DNA from: JANXLS01 sp038227045
GTDB lineage: Bacteria; Planctomycetota; SZUA-567; H5-PLA8
Length of the DNA: 64,000 nt
NCBI GenBank assembly: GCA_038227045.1
Contig: JBBRQD010000013.1
Location: forward strand, 1-64,000
Reading direction: 5' to 3'
In this document: piece by piece, positions 8,452-16,495 of the stretch
How positions within the stretch are numbered: position 1 is the first letter of the stretch
Layout of the letters: each line of letters begins with the position of its first letter
Notes under the pieces: generated by a model
Databases searched by the model: none
What the model saw: only the letters and a program-made list of their open reading frames with translations
Told to the model about the DNA's origin: nothing
Translations under genes and position numbers: made by a program

Positions 8452-10062
8452 TCAGACCGCCGCCAGTGCATGATATTCGCCAAACACCGCGCGGCACACG
8501 TCCGCCATCTCGCCCAGAGTCGCGTTGGCTCGCGCGCACCCGGCCAGCGCCTCCATGATATTTCCCGAGCCGCTTTCGTCGCGGCAGACGATTTCGAGAT
8601 TTCTTAACGCGGCTTCGACTTTCAGCGCGTCGCGGGTTGCGCGCATCCGCGCGATCCGGGCGTTTTGTTGCGCTTCGAGCTGCGGATCGATGGACAGTGT
8701 GGGCGGAACTTGATCGCCCCCGGATTCATAAGCGTTAACGCCCACGATCAGCCGGCGCTTCTGCATGATTTCGGTCTGATACGTGAAACTTGAGCGCGCG
8801 ATTTCGCGGCGAAAAAATCCCGCCTCCAGTGCGGCGAACATGCCACCGGCTTCCTCGATGCGTTTAAAATAATCGTAGCATTCGCGCTCCAGCCGATCGG
8901 TCAACGCCTCGACGTAGTAGCTTCCGCCCAGCGGATCGGCGACCGCCGCGACGCCGGATTCGAACGCGACAATCTGCTGCGTGCGCAGCGCAATCTGCAC
9001 GGCTTTTTCCGTGGGCAGCGCGAGCGCCTCGTCAAAGCTGTTCGTGTGCAGGCTCTGCGTCCCGCCCAGAACGGCAGCGAGCGCTTCGATGGCCGTGCGG
9101 ACGATGTTATTCTCCGGCTGCTGCGCGGTCAGCGAAACACCGGCGGTCTGCGCGTGCGTCCGCAGCAGCAGCGAGCGCGGATTCTTCGCGCCGCGTTTTT
9201 TCAGTTCGCGCGCCCAGATGCGCCGCGCCGCGCGAAACTTTGCGATCTCTTCGAAGAACTCAATGTGGACATCGAAGAAAAACGAAAGCCGCGGCGCGAA
9301 GTCGTCGATGTCCAGGCCGGCCTTAATGCCTTCGTCGATGTAGCACAGACCGTCGGCAAGCGTGAAAGCCAGCTCCTGCCCGGCTGTCGAACCGGCCTCG
9401 CGAATATGATAGCCGCTGATTGAAGCCGTGTTCCATTGAGGCGTGTGCCGCGCCGCAAATTTAAAAATATCCGTGATGATCCGCATCGACGGACGTGGCG
9501 CAACAAGCCACGAATTCTGCGCATGGAATTCTTTCAGAATATCGTTTTGGATCGTGCCGCGCAGCGTGTCAAGCTTCACGCCCTGCCGCTCAGCCGCCGC
9601 GATGTAAAACGCGAAGAGCATCGCCGCCGGGCCGTTGATGGTCATCGACGTCGAAACTTTATCGAGCGGAATTCCGGCGAAGAGCGTCTCCATGTCATCG
9701 GTACTGGAGATCGCCACGCCGCAACGCCCGACTTCGCCGCGGCTGCGCGGATGGTCGGAATCGTAACCCATCAAAGTCGGAAAATCGAACGCGACGCTCA
9801 AGCCCGTCTGCCCATGCGCGAGCAGATATTTAAAGCGCTGATTGGTCTCTTCCGCGGTGCCAAAACCGGCAAACTGCCGCATGGTCCAAAGCTTCCCGCG
9901 ATACATCGTTTCATGGATGCCGCGCGTATACGGAAATTCACCGGGATCACCGAGGTCGCGCGCGTAGTCGAGCTGCGCGGTGTGGGCGGGCGAGTAGACG
10001 GGTTTGTTCTCGACGCCGGAGATGGTGGAGGTTAGGGGCTTGATTGTTGGGGTAGCGGGCAT
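8452..10062 (-). CDS. icmA: Acyl-CoA mutase large subunit, isobutyryl-CoA mutase-like
   Basis: A TIM-barrel AdoCbl-dependent acyl-CoA mutase without its own B12 domain, 536 residues. Family blocks are clear: EFPYTRGIHETMY, LSVAFDFPTLMGYDSDHP, GTIQNDILKE, SGYHIREAG, QTAGVSLTAQQP, ADPLGGSYYVE. The two residues that contact the acyl group are Phe64 (in RQFAGF) and Gln182 (in FHAQNSW). Methylmalonyl-CoA mutase has Tyr89/Arg207 there and isobutyryl-CoA mutase has Phe80/Gln198. The spacing of 118 is the same in all three, so the alignment is secure. I therefore favour isobutyryl-CoA/n-butyryl-CoA interconversion. I chose ATG at 10062, which has AAGGA 6 bases upstream, over ATG at 10089. Confidence 0.88.
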   Translation of the reverse strand: MPATPTIKPLTSTISGVENKPVYSPAHTAQLDYARDLGDPGEFPYTRGIHETMYRGKLWTMRQFAGFGTAEETNQRFKYLLAHGQTGLSVAFDFPTLMGYDSDHPRSRGEVGRCGVAISSTDDMETLFAGIPLDKVSTSMTINGPAAMLFAFYIAAAERQGVKLDTLRGTIQNDILKEFHAQNSWLVAPRPSMRIITDIFKFAARHTPQWNTASISGYHIREAGSTAGQELAFTLADGLCYIDEGIKAGLDIDDFAPRLSFFFDVHIEFFEEIAKFRAARRIWARELKKRGAKNPRSLLLRTHAQTAGVSLTAQQPENNIVRTAIEALAAVLGGTQSLHTNSFDEALALPTEKAVQIALRTQQIVAFESGVAAVADPLGGSYYVEALTDRLERECYDYFKRIEEAGGMFAALEAGFFRREIARSSFTYQTEIMQKRRLIVGVNAYESGGDQVPPTLSIDPQLEAQQNARIARMRATRDALKVEAALRNLEIVCRDESGSGNIMEALAGCARANATLGEMADVCRAVFGEYHALAAV

Positions 10063-10099
10063 GGCGAATCCTTGAGCGGCGATAGGCAACTCATCACTA

Positions 10100-10128
10100 A
10101 CTATAACATAAAACGTGTGATTCTTCAG
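10100..10128 (-). promoter_or_regulatory. Candidate sigma-70-like promoter for the mutase operon
   Basis: Read on the minus strand: CTGAAG at 10128-10123, a 17-base spacer, then TGTTATAGT with the -10 hexamer TATAGT at 10105-10100. The -10 box is an extended type (TG-n-TATAGT); the -35 match is weak (3 of 6). It lies about 38 bases before the chosen start of the mutase large subunit gene. Confidence 0.35.
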
Positions 10129-10616
10129 AGCGTGTAAAAGAAAAGATGAAGAAGTCGCCAGAATATTTCAGTTTCCCTCTTGACTTTGCGATTTTCAATA
10201 CGTTGTATATGTAGAAGCAAGCGCTTCATCGGCGCGGGGGCCACCGCGACGGGAGCGCTTGATTTATTTGAAGGTGTCTGACGGCTCTATAGCTGAGGTT
10301 GTTGAAGTGGCGCTGTGCGGGTTCGGACGCGCGCCGGCTGTTTTCGGGAGTCTTTGTTGCGCGCGCGGTGCGATGCGGGCAGAGCGTAAACGGGCGGTTT
10401 GTGTTCGCTTTCCCACACCATGTTCTACCGTTCTACCTTACCGAAGTGAGCACGACGAGGGCGGCCCGGCGGGTTTTGACGCAGGGTTGCCTGGGCACGA
10501 ATGAATTCCGCACGGCGCTACAATTTGGATTGATTTGAGTTGCAAATTTCACTCAAACGTAAGCAGAATATTCATTTTTTGGACGCGAGCATGTAGAAGC
10601 GAGGAGGCTGCTGAAT
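10129..10616. other. Long stretch without a convincing gene
   Basis: Two overlapping plus-strand frames of about 80 codons (10259-10504 and 10299-10538) have no recognisable domain or ribosome binding site. A possible stem pairs caagcgct (10218-10225) with agcgcttg across about 28 bases of GC-rich sequence. The stretch separates the mutase operon from the macro-domain gene and may be a decayed gene or repeat. Confidence 0.4.
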
Positions 10617-11087
10617 TCAACCGAAATCGTAAACGTACACATCTTGGCTCTTTAGTTGTTCAGCGATAATCGGTTCTATTTTTTCCCATTTGCCACCAGC
10701 CAGCCCACAACCAATTCGCGGCATGTGAATGCTGTGCCCGCTGGATGAACAGAACTCGTCGACTTTTTTCAAACACTCCGCCAAAGCGTCATATCGAATC
10801 GGCGGAATTCCGTCGCGCGCGCACATTCCATGCTGCGCGATCATATTGCCGACGGTGAGGTCAGGCGCCACGGAGATGAATCGCACTGCGCCCAATTTGA
10901 ACTCGGAATTGGGATTGATTCGATTTTTATATTGCTCGCGAAAGGCTGCCTCTGGCGCAGTCCATTTCTTGGAAATGGCGACAACGAAACCCTTACCCCA
11001 GCCGCCCGCATCGTTGCAAATGTGTACGATCAGTTTCTTGCCTCTGGCGTGCGGATTGGTTGCGTCGCCCTTCAGGAAGTGGATCAT
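10617..11087 (-). CDS. Macro domain (ADP-ribose-binding) protein
   Basis: A stand-alone macro domain of 156 residues. The start MIHFLKGDAT, the core VHICNDAGGWGKGFVVAIS, and the later PRIGCGLAGGKWE match the ADP-ribose-binding loops of the Poa1p/Appr-1''-p processing class. Such proteins hydrolyse ADP-ribose derivatives; whether this one acts on proteins, RNA ends or free metabolites is unknown. I chose ATG at 11087. The frame stays open to 11174, but those extra 29 codons lie inside a palindromic repeat and are almost certainly not translated. It follows the acyl-CoA dehydrogenase gene with the repeat in between. No partner ADP-ribosyltransferase toxin is visible nearby. Confidence 0.85.
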   Translation of the reverse strand: MIHFLKGDATNPHARGKKLIVHICNDAGGWGKGFVVAISKKWTAPEAAFREQYKNRINPNSEFKLGAVRFISVAPDLTVGNMIAQHGMCARDGIPPIRYDALAECLKKVDEFCSSSGHSIHMPRIGCGLAGGKWEKIEPIIAEQLKSQDVYVYDFG

Positions 11088-11104
11088 AGATTCAACACTC
11101 TCTT

Positions 11105-11206
11105 GCTGGCACCCCTCCGGGGTGCGGGATGTTTGGGGATCGAATCCGGTGGTGTTGGCCGGGTACGGCCTCAACCACCGGCTAATTTCTGAAATCCCTT
11201 CGGGAT
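11105..11206 (+). repeat. Three-hairpin palindromic repeat, copy A
   Basis: About 102 bases with three consecutive hairpins: cacccctccggggtg; a long stem from ccggtggt to accaccgg enclosing ggccgggtacggcc; and atcccttcgggat. Two further copies lie at 51818-51923 (inverted) and 51972-52075. It sits just upstream of the macro-domain start and just downstream of the acyl-CoA dehydrogenase gene. Confidence 0.85.
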
Positions 11207-11218
11207 AAAATTGAACGA

Positions 11219-12367
11219 TCAGCTTTCCTTCAACACACTCGCCGCAATAACCACCCGCTGAATCTCGCTCGTCCCCTCATACAATCTGCAGATGCGGACG
11301 TCGCGGTAGTGGCGTTCGACGTCGTAGTCCTTAATGAAGCCGTAGCCGCCGTGCATTTGCAGGGCGCGGTCGCAGGCTCGGCCGGCGGCTTCGCTGGCGT
11401 AGAGTTTTGCCATGGCGGATTCTTTTGTGTAGCGGCGCTGAGCGAGGTCTTTTAGTTTTGCGGCGCGCAGCATCAGCAGTTCGGCGGCGTCGAGTTCCGT
11501 GGCGCTGTCGGCGATCATCCATTGGATGGCCTGCAAATTCGCCAGTGGGGCGCCGAATTGTTCGCGCGTTTTGACGTGGCGCACGGCGGCTTCGAGGGCG
11601 GCGCGGCCGATGCCGATGGCCTGCGAGGCGATGCCGATGCGGCCGCCGTCGAGCGTTTCCAGCGCGACCGAAAAACCTTTGCCGAGCGCGCCGAGCAGAT
11701 TTTCTTTGGGCACGCTGCAATTTGTTAGAATGATTTCCGTCGTGCTCGACGCGTTGATGCCGAGTTTCTGTTCCGATTTGCCCCGCGCGAAGCCGGGGAA
11801 ACCGGCTTCGACGATGAACGCGGAGATGCCTTTGTGCCCGAGATTTTTATCGCTCGTCGCGTACACGACCACGATATCCGCGTAACCGCCGTTGGTGACG
11901 AAGAGCTTCGTGCCATTCAATTCGAAATGCGTTCCGCGATCGATGAACGAGGTATTCAAGCGCGACGCGTCGCTGCCAGAACCGGGTTCGGTGAGCGCGT
12001 AGGCTCCGAGTTTTTGGCCGGACGCGAGCGGGCGCAGGTACTTTTCTTTCTGCGCGTCGCTGCCTTGTTTTAGAATGGGATCGACGCACAGGCTGGTATG
12101 AGCGCTCAAGATCACGCCGGTGCTTGCGCAGGCTTTGCTGATTTCAAGCACCGCAAGATTGTACGCCAGCGCGCTGCATCCCGCGCCGCCGTACTGCTCC
12201 GGCACATAGACGCCCATCAACCCAAGCTCGCCCATTTCGCGGACAAGCTCAGTGGGAAAACGGCCGGTTTGGTCGAGTTCGCGGGCGAGCGGTTTCACTT
12301 TGGTTTGAGCGAAATCGCGCGCTGTGTCGAGAACGGCTTGTTCGGATTCGGAAAGCGTGAAATCCAT
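11219..12367 (-). CDS. Short-chain acyl-CoA dehydrogenase (butyryl-CoA dehydrogenase-like)
   Basis: An FAD-dependent acyl-CoA dehydrogenase of 382 residues, the usual length of the short-chain class. The FAD/substrate motif ALTEPGSGSDAS is present, as are QMHGGYGFIKD and the C-terminal YEGTSEIQR with catalytic base Glu364, the position used by short- and medium-chain enzymes. It oxidises a saturated acyl-CoA to the 2-enoyl-CoA, passing electrons to ETF. With the mutase and Hbd it fits butyryl-CoA to acetoacetyl-CoA conversion; enoyl-CoA hydratase and thiolase are not in the window. ATG at 12367 is preceded by GAGG. The zinc protein gene upstream ends 23 bases away. Confidence 0.9.
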   Translation of the reverse strand: MDFTLSESEQAVLDTARDFAQTKVKPLARELDQTGRFPTELVREMGELGLMGVYVPEQYGGAGCSALAYNLAVLEISKACASTGVILSAHTSLCVDPILKQGSDAQKEKYLRPLASGQKLGAYALTEPGSGSDASRLNTSFIDRGTHFELNGTKLFVTNGGYADIVVVYATSDKNLGHKGISAFIVEAGFPGFARGKSEQKLGINASSTTEIILTNCSVPKENLLGALGKGFSVALETLDGGRIGIASQAIGIGRAALEAAVRHVKTREQFGAPLANLQAIQWMIADSATELDAAELLMLRAAKLKDLAQRRYTKESAMAKLYASEAAGRACDRALQMHGGYGFIKDYDVERHYRDVRICRLYEGTSEIQRVVIAASVLKES

Positions 12368-12390
12368 GGAGATGCCTCATTTCGTGTTGC

Positions 12391-13035
12391 TCATGCCAAC
12401 CCAATTGCAGTTCCGCACCATATACAGACATTGTTCTTGCCGGGCCTGATTTTTGTGGATTTGGCACATTTCGGACAGTTGACGACTGACGCTTTCTGCG
12501 GGGCGGCAGCGACGGGCTTTTCTTCCGGGTTCTCTCGCTCGTGTTTTGATTTGCAGATTTTCGAACAATAGCCTTCGGCACTGAACCCGGCGTACGCGAT
12601 TGTGAAGACGTTCTCGCATTCGCGGCAGATCCCTTGACCGGGCTGCAAATTGGCCTTGGCTGCTTCGCGCCGCAAGCCACTCAGGAAGTCCAGTACATTC
12701 TGGGGCTGCGCCTGCGTGAGTGCGAAAAAGGTTGGGCTTGAAATTCGCGTTAAAACGTAGTCGCTTTCTTCGGTGCTCTCGCTGACATTGTCGTTGGCGA
12801 ATCGCGAAGCCAACCGCCCCACGCGCCCACTCGCCAGCGCTGCCGCGGCAATGCCGGAAGACTCCGTCGCATCGCTTTTGTATTCGAAGTGCTTCCGTAC
12901 ACGAATTGTGATATCGAAGGTCGTACCGCGACAAATACACATGCCTTTTGAGGCTTCCAAAGTATTGGCGTTTGTTTCAACTCCGCAAGTTGAACAGACG
13001 ATTTTTGGGAACTCGACTTCAAGGTGCTGGAGCAT
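12391..13035 (-). CDS. Multi-zinc-ribbon protein, unknown function
   Basis: A soluble 214-residue protein with three Cys clusters: CSTC plus MCICRG near the N-terminus (about 15-38), CREC...YCSKICKS in the middle (about 144-168), and CPKC...CIWC at the C-terminus (about 189-209). Each looks like a zinc ribbon or knuckle. The middle segment (FTRISSPTFFALTQAQPQNV) contains no known domain. GGGAG precedes the ATG at 13035. It lies 23 bases upstream of the acyl-CoA dehydrogenase gene and is probably co-transcribed with it. The function cannot be inferred. Confidence 0.7.
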   Translation of the reverse strand: MLQHLEVEFPKIVCSTCGVETNANTLEASKGMCICRGTTFDITIRVRKHFEYKSDATESSGIAAAALASGRVGRLASRFANDNVSESTEESDYVLTRISSPTFFALTQAQPQNVLDFLSGLRREAAKANLQPGQGICRECENVFTIAYAGFSAEGYCSKICKSKHERENPEEKPVAAAPQKASVVNCPKCAKSTKIRPGKNNVCIWCGTAIGLA

Positions 13036-13072
13036 CTCGTTCTCCCGCTCGCGATTTAAGACAATGCGATCA

Positions 13073-14119
13073 TCACAAACTTCGCCCTTTCAATCCCGCC
13101 GTCTCAACCAATCCGCACATGATATTCATGTTCTGCAGAGCCTGGCCCGCCGCGCCTTTGACCAGATTGTCGAGCGCCGAGGTGATCACGAGCTGGTTGC
13201 TGCGTTCGATCAGCGTTACCGAGATGTCGCAATAATTGCTGCGGACGACGTTGCCGATAGCGACTTCTTCGGGCGTGTTGAGTACGCGCACGAACGGGGC
13301 GCTTTGTTCGTTGTAAAAACTCTTCAGGCATGCCAGTGCTTTGGCCGTGGTGACTTTTGCTTTTGGGCGCGCGAAGATGGTTGTGAGAATGCCGCGGTCG
13401 AGCGGCACGAGATGCGGCACGAAGGTCACGACGACCGGCTTGCCCGCGACGATCGATAGCGTCTGTTCGATCTCCGGCGTGTGGCGGTGGCCGCCAATGT
13501 TGTAGGCGCGCATGTTGCCATCGATGTCGGTAAACAGGTTCGAGAGCTTCGCATTGAATTGCCGCCCCGCACCGCTCAATCCGGAGTACGAATCGACGAT
13601 GATGCCGTCGAGGTCGATGAGTTTTTCCTTGATCAGCGGTGCAAGCGCCAGGATTGCCGACGTGACATAGCAGCCAGGGTTGCCCACGAGCCGCGCGAAC
13701 TTAATCTGTTCCTTATTCAGTTCGGGCAAGCCATAGACAGCTTGCTCGAGCAGATCTTTTGCGCCGTGCGGTTCCTTGTACCACTTTTCGTACACCGCCG
13801 GATCTTTGAAGCGAAATTCGCCGCCGATGTCGATGACTTTCGCGCCGGCCTGCAGCAGTCCCGGCACGACCGCGAATGTTTCGCTGCCCTTCTTGGCGGC
13901 GAACACGATGTCACTGGCTTTGGCGATGGTTTCCGGATCGGCGCTGACGGTTTCCATATCCAACTCGCCGCGCAACGGCGGCAACAGATCGCCGATTTTC
14001 CTGCCGGCGGCGTGGTCGGAGACGAGCAGCGATAGCTTGCATTGCGGATGCCCGAGCAGCGCGCGAATGAGACATTCGCCGACGAGCCCTGTGGCGCCGA
14101 CAATGGAAACACGAATCAT
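13073..14119 (-). CDS. argC: N-acetyl-gamma-glutamyl-phosphate reductase
   Basis: Third step of arginine biosynthesis: NADPH reduction of N-acetylglutamyl phosphate to the semialdehyde. The Rossmann motif GATGLVGECLIRAL is at residues 8-21, the catalytic Cys150 lies in GNPGCYVTSA, and the conserved SGLSGAG, HRHTPEI and FVPHLVPLDRGI motifs follow. At 348 residues it is the usual length for the larger ArgC type. It is not beside other arg genes here. The stop lies 37 bases downstream of the zinc-protein start. A GTTGAAGGTT-family inverted repeat lies just upstream at 14141-14213. Confidence 0.95.
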   Translation of the reverse strand: MIRVSIVGATGLVGECLIRALLGHPQCKLSLLVSDHAAGRKIGDLLPPLRGELDMETVSADPETIAKASDIVFAAKKGSETFAVVPGLLQAGAKVIDIGGEFRFKDPAVYEKWYKEPHGAKDLLEQAVYGLPELNKEQIKFARLVGNPGCYVTSAILALAPLIKEKLIDLDGIIVDSYSGLSGAGRQFNAKLSNLFTDIDGNMRAYNIGGHRHTPEIEQTLSIVAGKPVVVTFVPHLVPLDRGILTTIFARPKAKVTTAKALACLKSFYNEQSAPFVRVLNTPEEVAIGNVVRSNYCDISVTLIERSNQLVITSALDNLVKGAAGQALQNMNIMCGLVETAGLKGRSL

Positions 14120-14140
14120 GTCAAAATTTCCCCAATTGCG

Positions 14141-14213
14141 GTTGAAGGTTTAAAGGTTGAATGTTGAAGGTTCAAATCAACAACTTTCAACCTTCAACCT
14201 TCTAACTTTCAAC
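14141..14213. repeat. Inverted repeat, GTTGAAGGTT family
   Basis: The left arm 14141-14172 (runs of gttgaaggtt units) pairs imperfectly with 14182-14213 (ttcaacctt units) across a short A/C-rich loop. The same units recur at 28201-28288 and as a single arm at about 33048-33082. It separates rsfS from argC. Confidence 0.8.
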
Positions 14214-14229
14214 AAGTGTACTGAGCCGA

Positions 14230-14646
14230 TTATGCTTCGTCGTCTTCGTTGTCATCGTGACGCACGAGCAGTTGTGCGATGTGTTTGTCTTTGATTTTTT
14301 CGCGTTTCCAATCCACTTTGGGCGCGTCGCCCCACAGGGATTCGAGCGAATAGTATTCGCGCAATTCAGGCGAAAAAACGTGGATCACGCAATCGGTGTA
14401 ATCGATCAGCACCCAACTGCCGCCCTCGTTGCCTTCCTGTCCCATCTTGCGGATGTCGATCGATTTCAATTCCTTCTTGATCGATTCCACCACCGCGCGT
14501 ACCTGCGAGCGCGAATGCGCGGTTGCGATCACGAAGTAATCCGTCACGTCGGTGATGCCGCGCATGTCGTAAATTACGATGTCTTCGGCTTTCTTGTCAT
14601 CCGCAGTCCGGGCGGAGAAAAGGGCAATGTCCCGGCCGTTCGTCAA
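14230..14646 (-). CDS. rsfS: Ribosome silencing factor RsfS (Iojap family)
   Basis: A 138-residue Iojap-family protein that binds ribosomal protein L14 and blocks subunit joining in starvation. The hallmark sequence DIVIYDMRGITDVTDYFVIATAHSRSQV is split over residues 22-50, then GSWVLIDYTDCVIHVFSPELREYYSLE and LWGDAPK. The start is TTG at 14646, with GGGAG about 10 bases upstream; no ATG lies closer to the domain start. An acidic C-terminal tail (DDNEDDEA) extends beyond the usual domain. The gene is not next to nadD or obg in this window. Confidence 0.93.
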   Translation of the reverse strand: MTNGRDIALFSARTADDKKAEDIVIYDMRGITDVTDYFVIATAHSRSQVRAVVESIKKELKSIDIRKMGQEGNEGGSWVLIDYTDCVIHVFSPELREYYSLESLWGDAPKVDWKREKIKDKHIAQLLVRHDDNEDDEA

Positions 14647-14802
14647 TTGTGTGAGTCTCCCAATAAATGCTTCAAAACGGGGACTATAACACGGATGGGG
14701 TCCGGTGGCAAACGAGACGTAAGTTAATGAGGAGCATTGAACTGGAAAGCCGTAGCCCTTTCCCGAGGGGAAAGGGGATTGCTTGCGCTCTCGCCGCCGC
14801 TG

Positions 14803-15852
14803 TTACTCCTGCGGCTTCGGCTTTTCTTTTTTCTTTTCCGGCTTGGGCGCAACCATCGCGTACAGCGCGGCGAGTTCCCAGACTTTCGCCGATTTGTCGT
14901 CGCTGCCCGTGGCCAGCCATTTTCCGTCGGGTGAAAACGCGACGCAATTAACTCCATCTTGATGGCCGACGAAGCCCAGGATTGGGAGGCGTGAAGAGGC
15001 ATCCCAAAGCTTGATTTCCAAATCCTCAATGCCCGAACAGGCTGACGCCAGCGTTTTGTTGTCCGGCGAAAACGCGACGCTCTTGACGCGCAGTCCGTCT
15101 TTGTGGCCCTTGATCGTTCCGTCCACGGTCAGCGTGGTGGCATCCAGCACGATGATCTCGCCGGTTCCCGTCGACGCGGCGATCCATTTACCGTCCGGCG
15201 AACCCGCCAGCGAATTGATCGCCGCTTCTTCAGTTAGGGGTTTGTATTCACCTTTCTTGACCGGGGCCGGCACGGCGAGATCCCAGTATAAAATGGTGCC
15301 TTTGCCGTCCGCGGAGACGAGCGCTTTTCCGGTTGAGGCATAGACGATCGCGGTGATCGAACATTTGTGGCCGTCCTTCAATTGCGCGAGTTCTTCGCCG
15401 GCCGCCAGTTTCCAGATTTTTATGCGGCTGCCCACGGCCGCGGCGATGTTTTTACCGTCGGGTGAGAATGTTGGCGATTGAACATTGTCGTCCGCGATGA
15501 ACAGTTTTTTTTTGTTGGCGGCGATGTCCCAAATCAACAATCCGTCGCTGTAATTTTCGTCCTGCCCGGGAAACGCCAGCAGCGTTCCATCCGTTGAGAA
15601 TGACGCACCGATGCCGCCCTGAATAGAGGCAATTTCCCTGCCCGTTCCCTTACCGGATTCCCACTCCCATATCTTGATCACCTGGCCCGTGGAGATCGCC
15701 AGCCGCTTGCCGTCCGGTGAAAATGCGACGCCGCGAACGTCGCCCGAAGCGTCCGGAAAAGTGGCGCGCGGCGGCGGCACGGTCATTGCGCTGCAGGCGC
15801 CGGCGAAACACACGGCAAACGTCAACAGCGTCGCTATTCTTTTCACATTCAT
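14803..15852 (-). CDS. Exported WD40 repeat protein
   Basis: The 349-residue protein starts with a signal peptide (MNVKRIATLLTFAVCFAGACS), then six or seven WD40 blades marked by repeated FSPDGK(R/W)LA and KIW/KLW/KVWE ends. It ends in a Lys/Pro-rich tail. It probably forms one beta-propeller in the periplasm and acts as an interaction platform; no catalytic domain is attached. I chose ATG at 15852 because the signal peptide begins there; earlier in-frame starts would overlap the adenosyltransferase gene by more than 60 bases. It is just downstream of that gene on the same strand. Confidence 0.85.
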   Translation of the reverse strand: MNVKRIATLLTFAVCFAGACSAMTVPPPRATFPDASGDVRGVAFSPDGKRLAISTGQVIKIWEWESGKGTGREIASIQGGIGASFSTDGTLLAFPGQDENYSDGLLIWDIAANKKKLFIADDNVQSPTFSPDGKNIAAAVGSRIKIWKLAAGEELAQLKDGHKCSITAIVYASTGKALVSADGKGTILYWDLAVPAPVKKGEYKPLTEEAAINSLAGSPDGKWIAASTGTGEIIVLDATTLTVDGTIKGHKDGLRVKSVAFSPDNKTLASACSGIEDLEIKLWDASSRLPILGFVGHQDGVNCVAFSPDGKWLATGSDDKSAKVWELAALYAMVAPKPEKKKEKPKPQE

Positions 15853-15862
15853 CAACTTTACC

Positions 15863-16432
15863 CTATGCTTTCTGGTCCCAAAGTACGTCTGGGTTTTGTT
15901 TGCAAAAATTTTCATATCGAGCCATGACAAACAGCAGATCGCTCAAGCGGTTCAAATACTGCACCACCTGAGCGCCGACATTTTCGCGCCGCCGCAATCC
16001 CACGACACAGCGTTCGGCTCGCCGGCACACGCAGCGGCAAACGTGCAACTGCGCGGCACCCAGCGTCCCCCCAGGCAGAATGAAATTCTCCAGCGGCCCC
16101 AGCGATTCCTGCAGCTTGTCGATCCACTTCTCGAGTTCCGTCACCTGCGCCGCTTCAATGCCGCGAACTTTGTACGTCTCCTTGTCGCGTTCCAACATGC
16201 ACAAGTCGCTGCCGACAACGAACAAATCGTTCATGATTGTCTTGCACATGTCCGCCAGCACGGGATCCAACCCGCCGGCTTGCGCCACACCAACGCAACT
16301 GTTCAATTCATCGACCGTGCCGTACGCCTCGATGCGCAAATCGTCCTTATCGATGCGCTGCCCGCCGCCCAGCCCGGTGGAACCGTCGTCGCCGGTGCGC
16401 GTATATATTTTCGTCAGACGATAGCGTGACAT
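15863..16432 (-). CDS. pduO: ATP:cob(I)alamin adenosyltransferase, PduO type
   Basis: Makes adenosylcobalamin, the cofactor of acyl-CoA mutases. The ATP-binding N-terminus YTRTGDDGSTGLGGG (residues 10-24), then RIEAYGTVDELNS, CRRAERCVVG and YLNRLSDLLFVMARY match the PduO/MMAB trimeric family; the length of 189 residues is typical. It is minus strand, between pilT and the WD40 gene. The mutase subunits at 7671-10062 are the only AdoCbl users visible in the window, so this enzyme plausibly supplies them although it lies 6 kb away. No cobalamin riboswitch was seen upstream. Confidence 0.94.
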   Translation of the reverse strand: MSRYRLTKIYTRTGDDGSTGLGGGQRIDKDDLRIEAYGTVDELNSCVGVAQAGGLDPVLADMCKTIMNDLFVVGSDLCMLERDKETYKVRGIEAAQVTELEKWIDKLQESLGPLENFILPGGTLGAAQLHVCRCVCRRAERCVVGLRRRENVGAQVVQYLNRLSDLLFVMARYENFCKQNPDVLWDQKA

Positions 16433-16495
16433 AGTATTTTCGGCATTTTCGCCGGAATCTTCCTAAAAATCCAGATCCAAAGTCCGCGATACCCC

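Noticed and set aside
8452..10062. Plain annotation as methylmalonyl-CoA mutase
   Set aside because: The acyl-contact residues are Phe/Gln, not Tyr/Arg, so isobutyryl-CoA mutase fits better; methylmalonyl-CoA mutase remains the fallback.
10259..10538. Two overlapping plus-strand frames of about 80 codons
   Set aside because: No ribosome binding site, no domain, skewed composition; left as an unassigned gap.
10617..11087. Macro protein as a DarG-type antitoxin
   Set aside because: No DarT-like ADP-ribosyltransferase gene lies next to it and the core motif fits the Poa1p-like class better.
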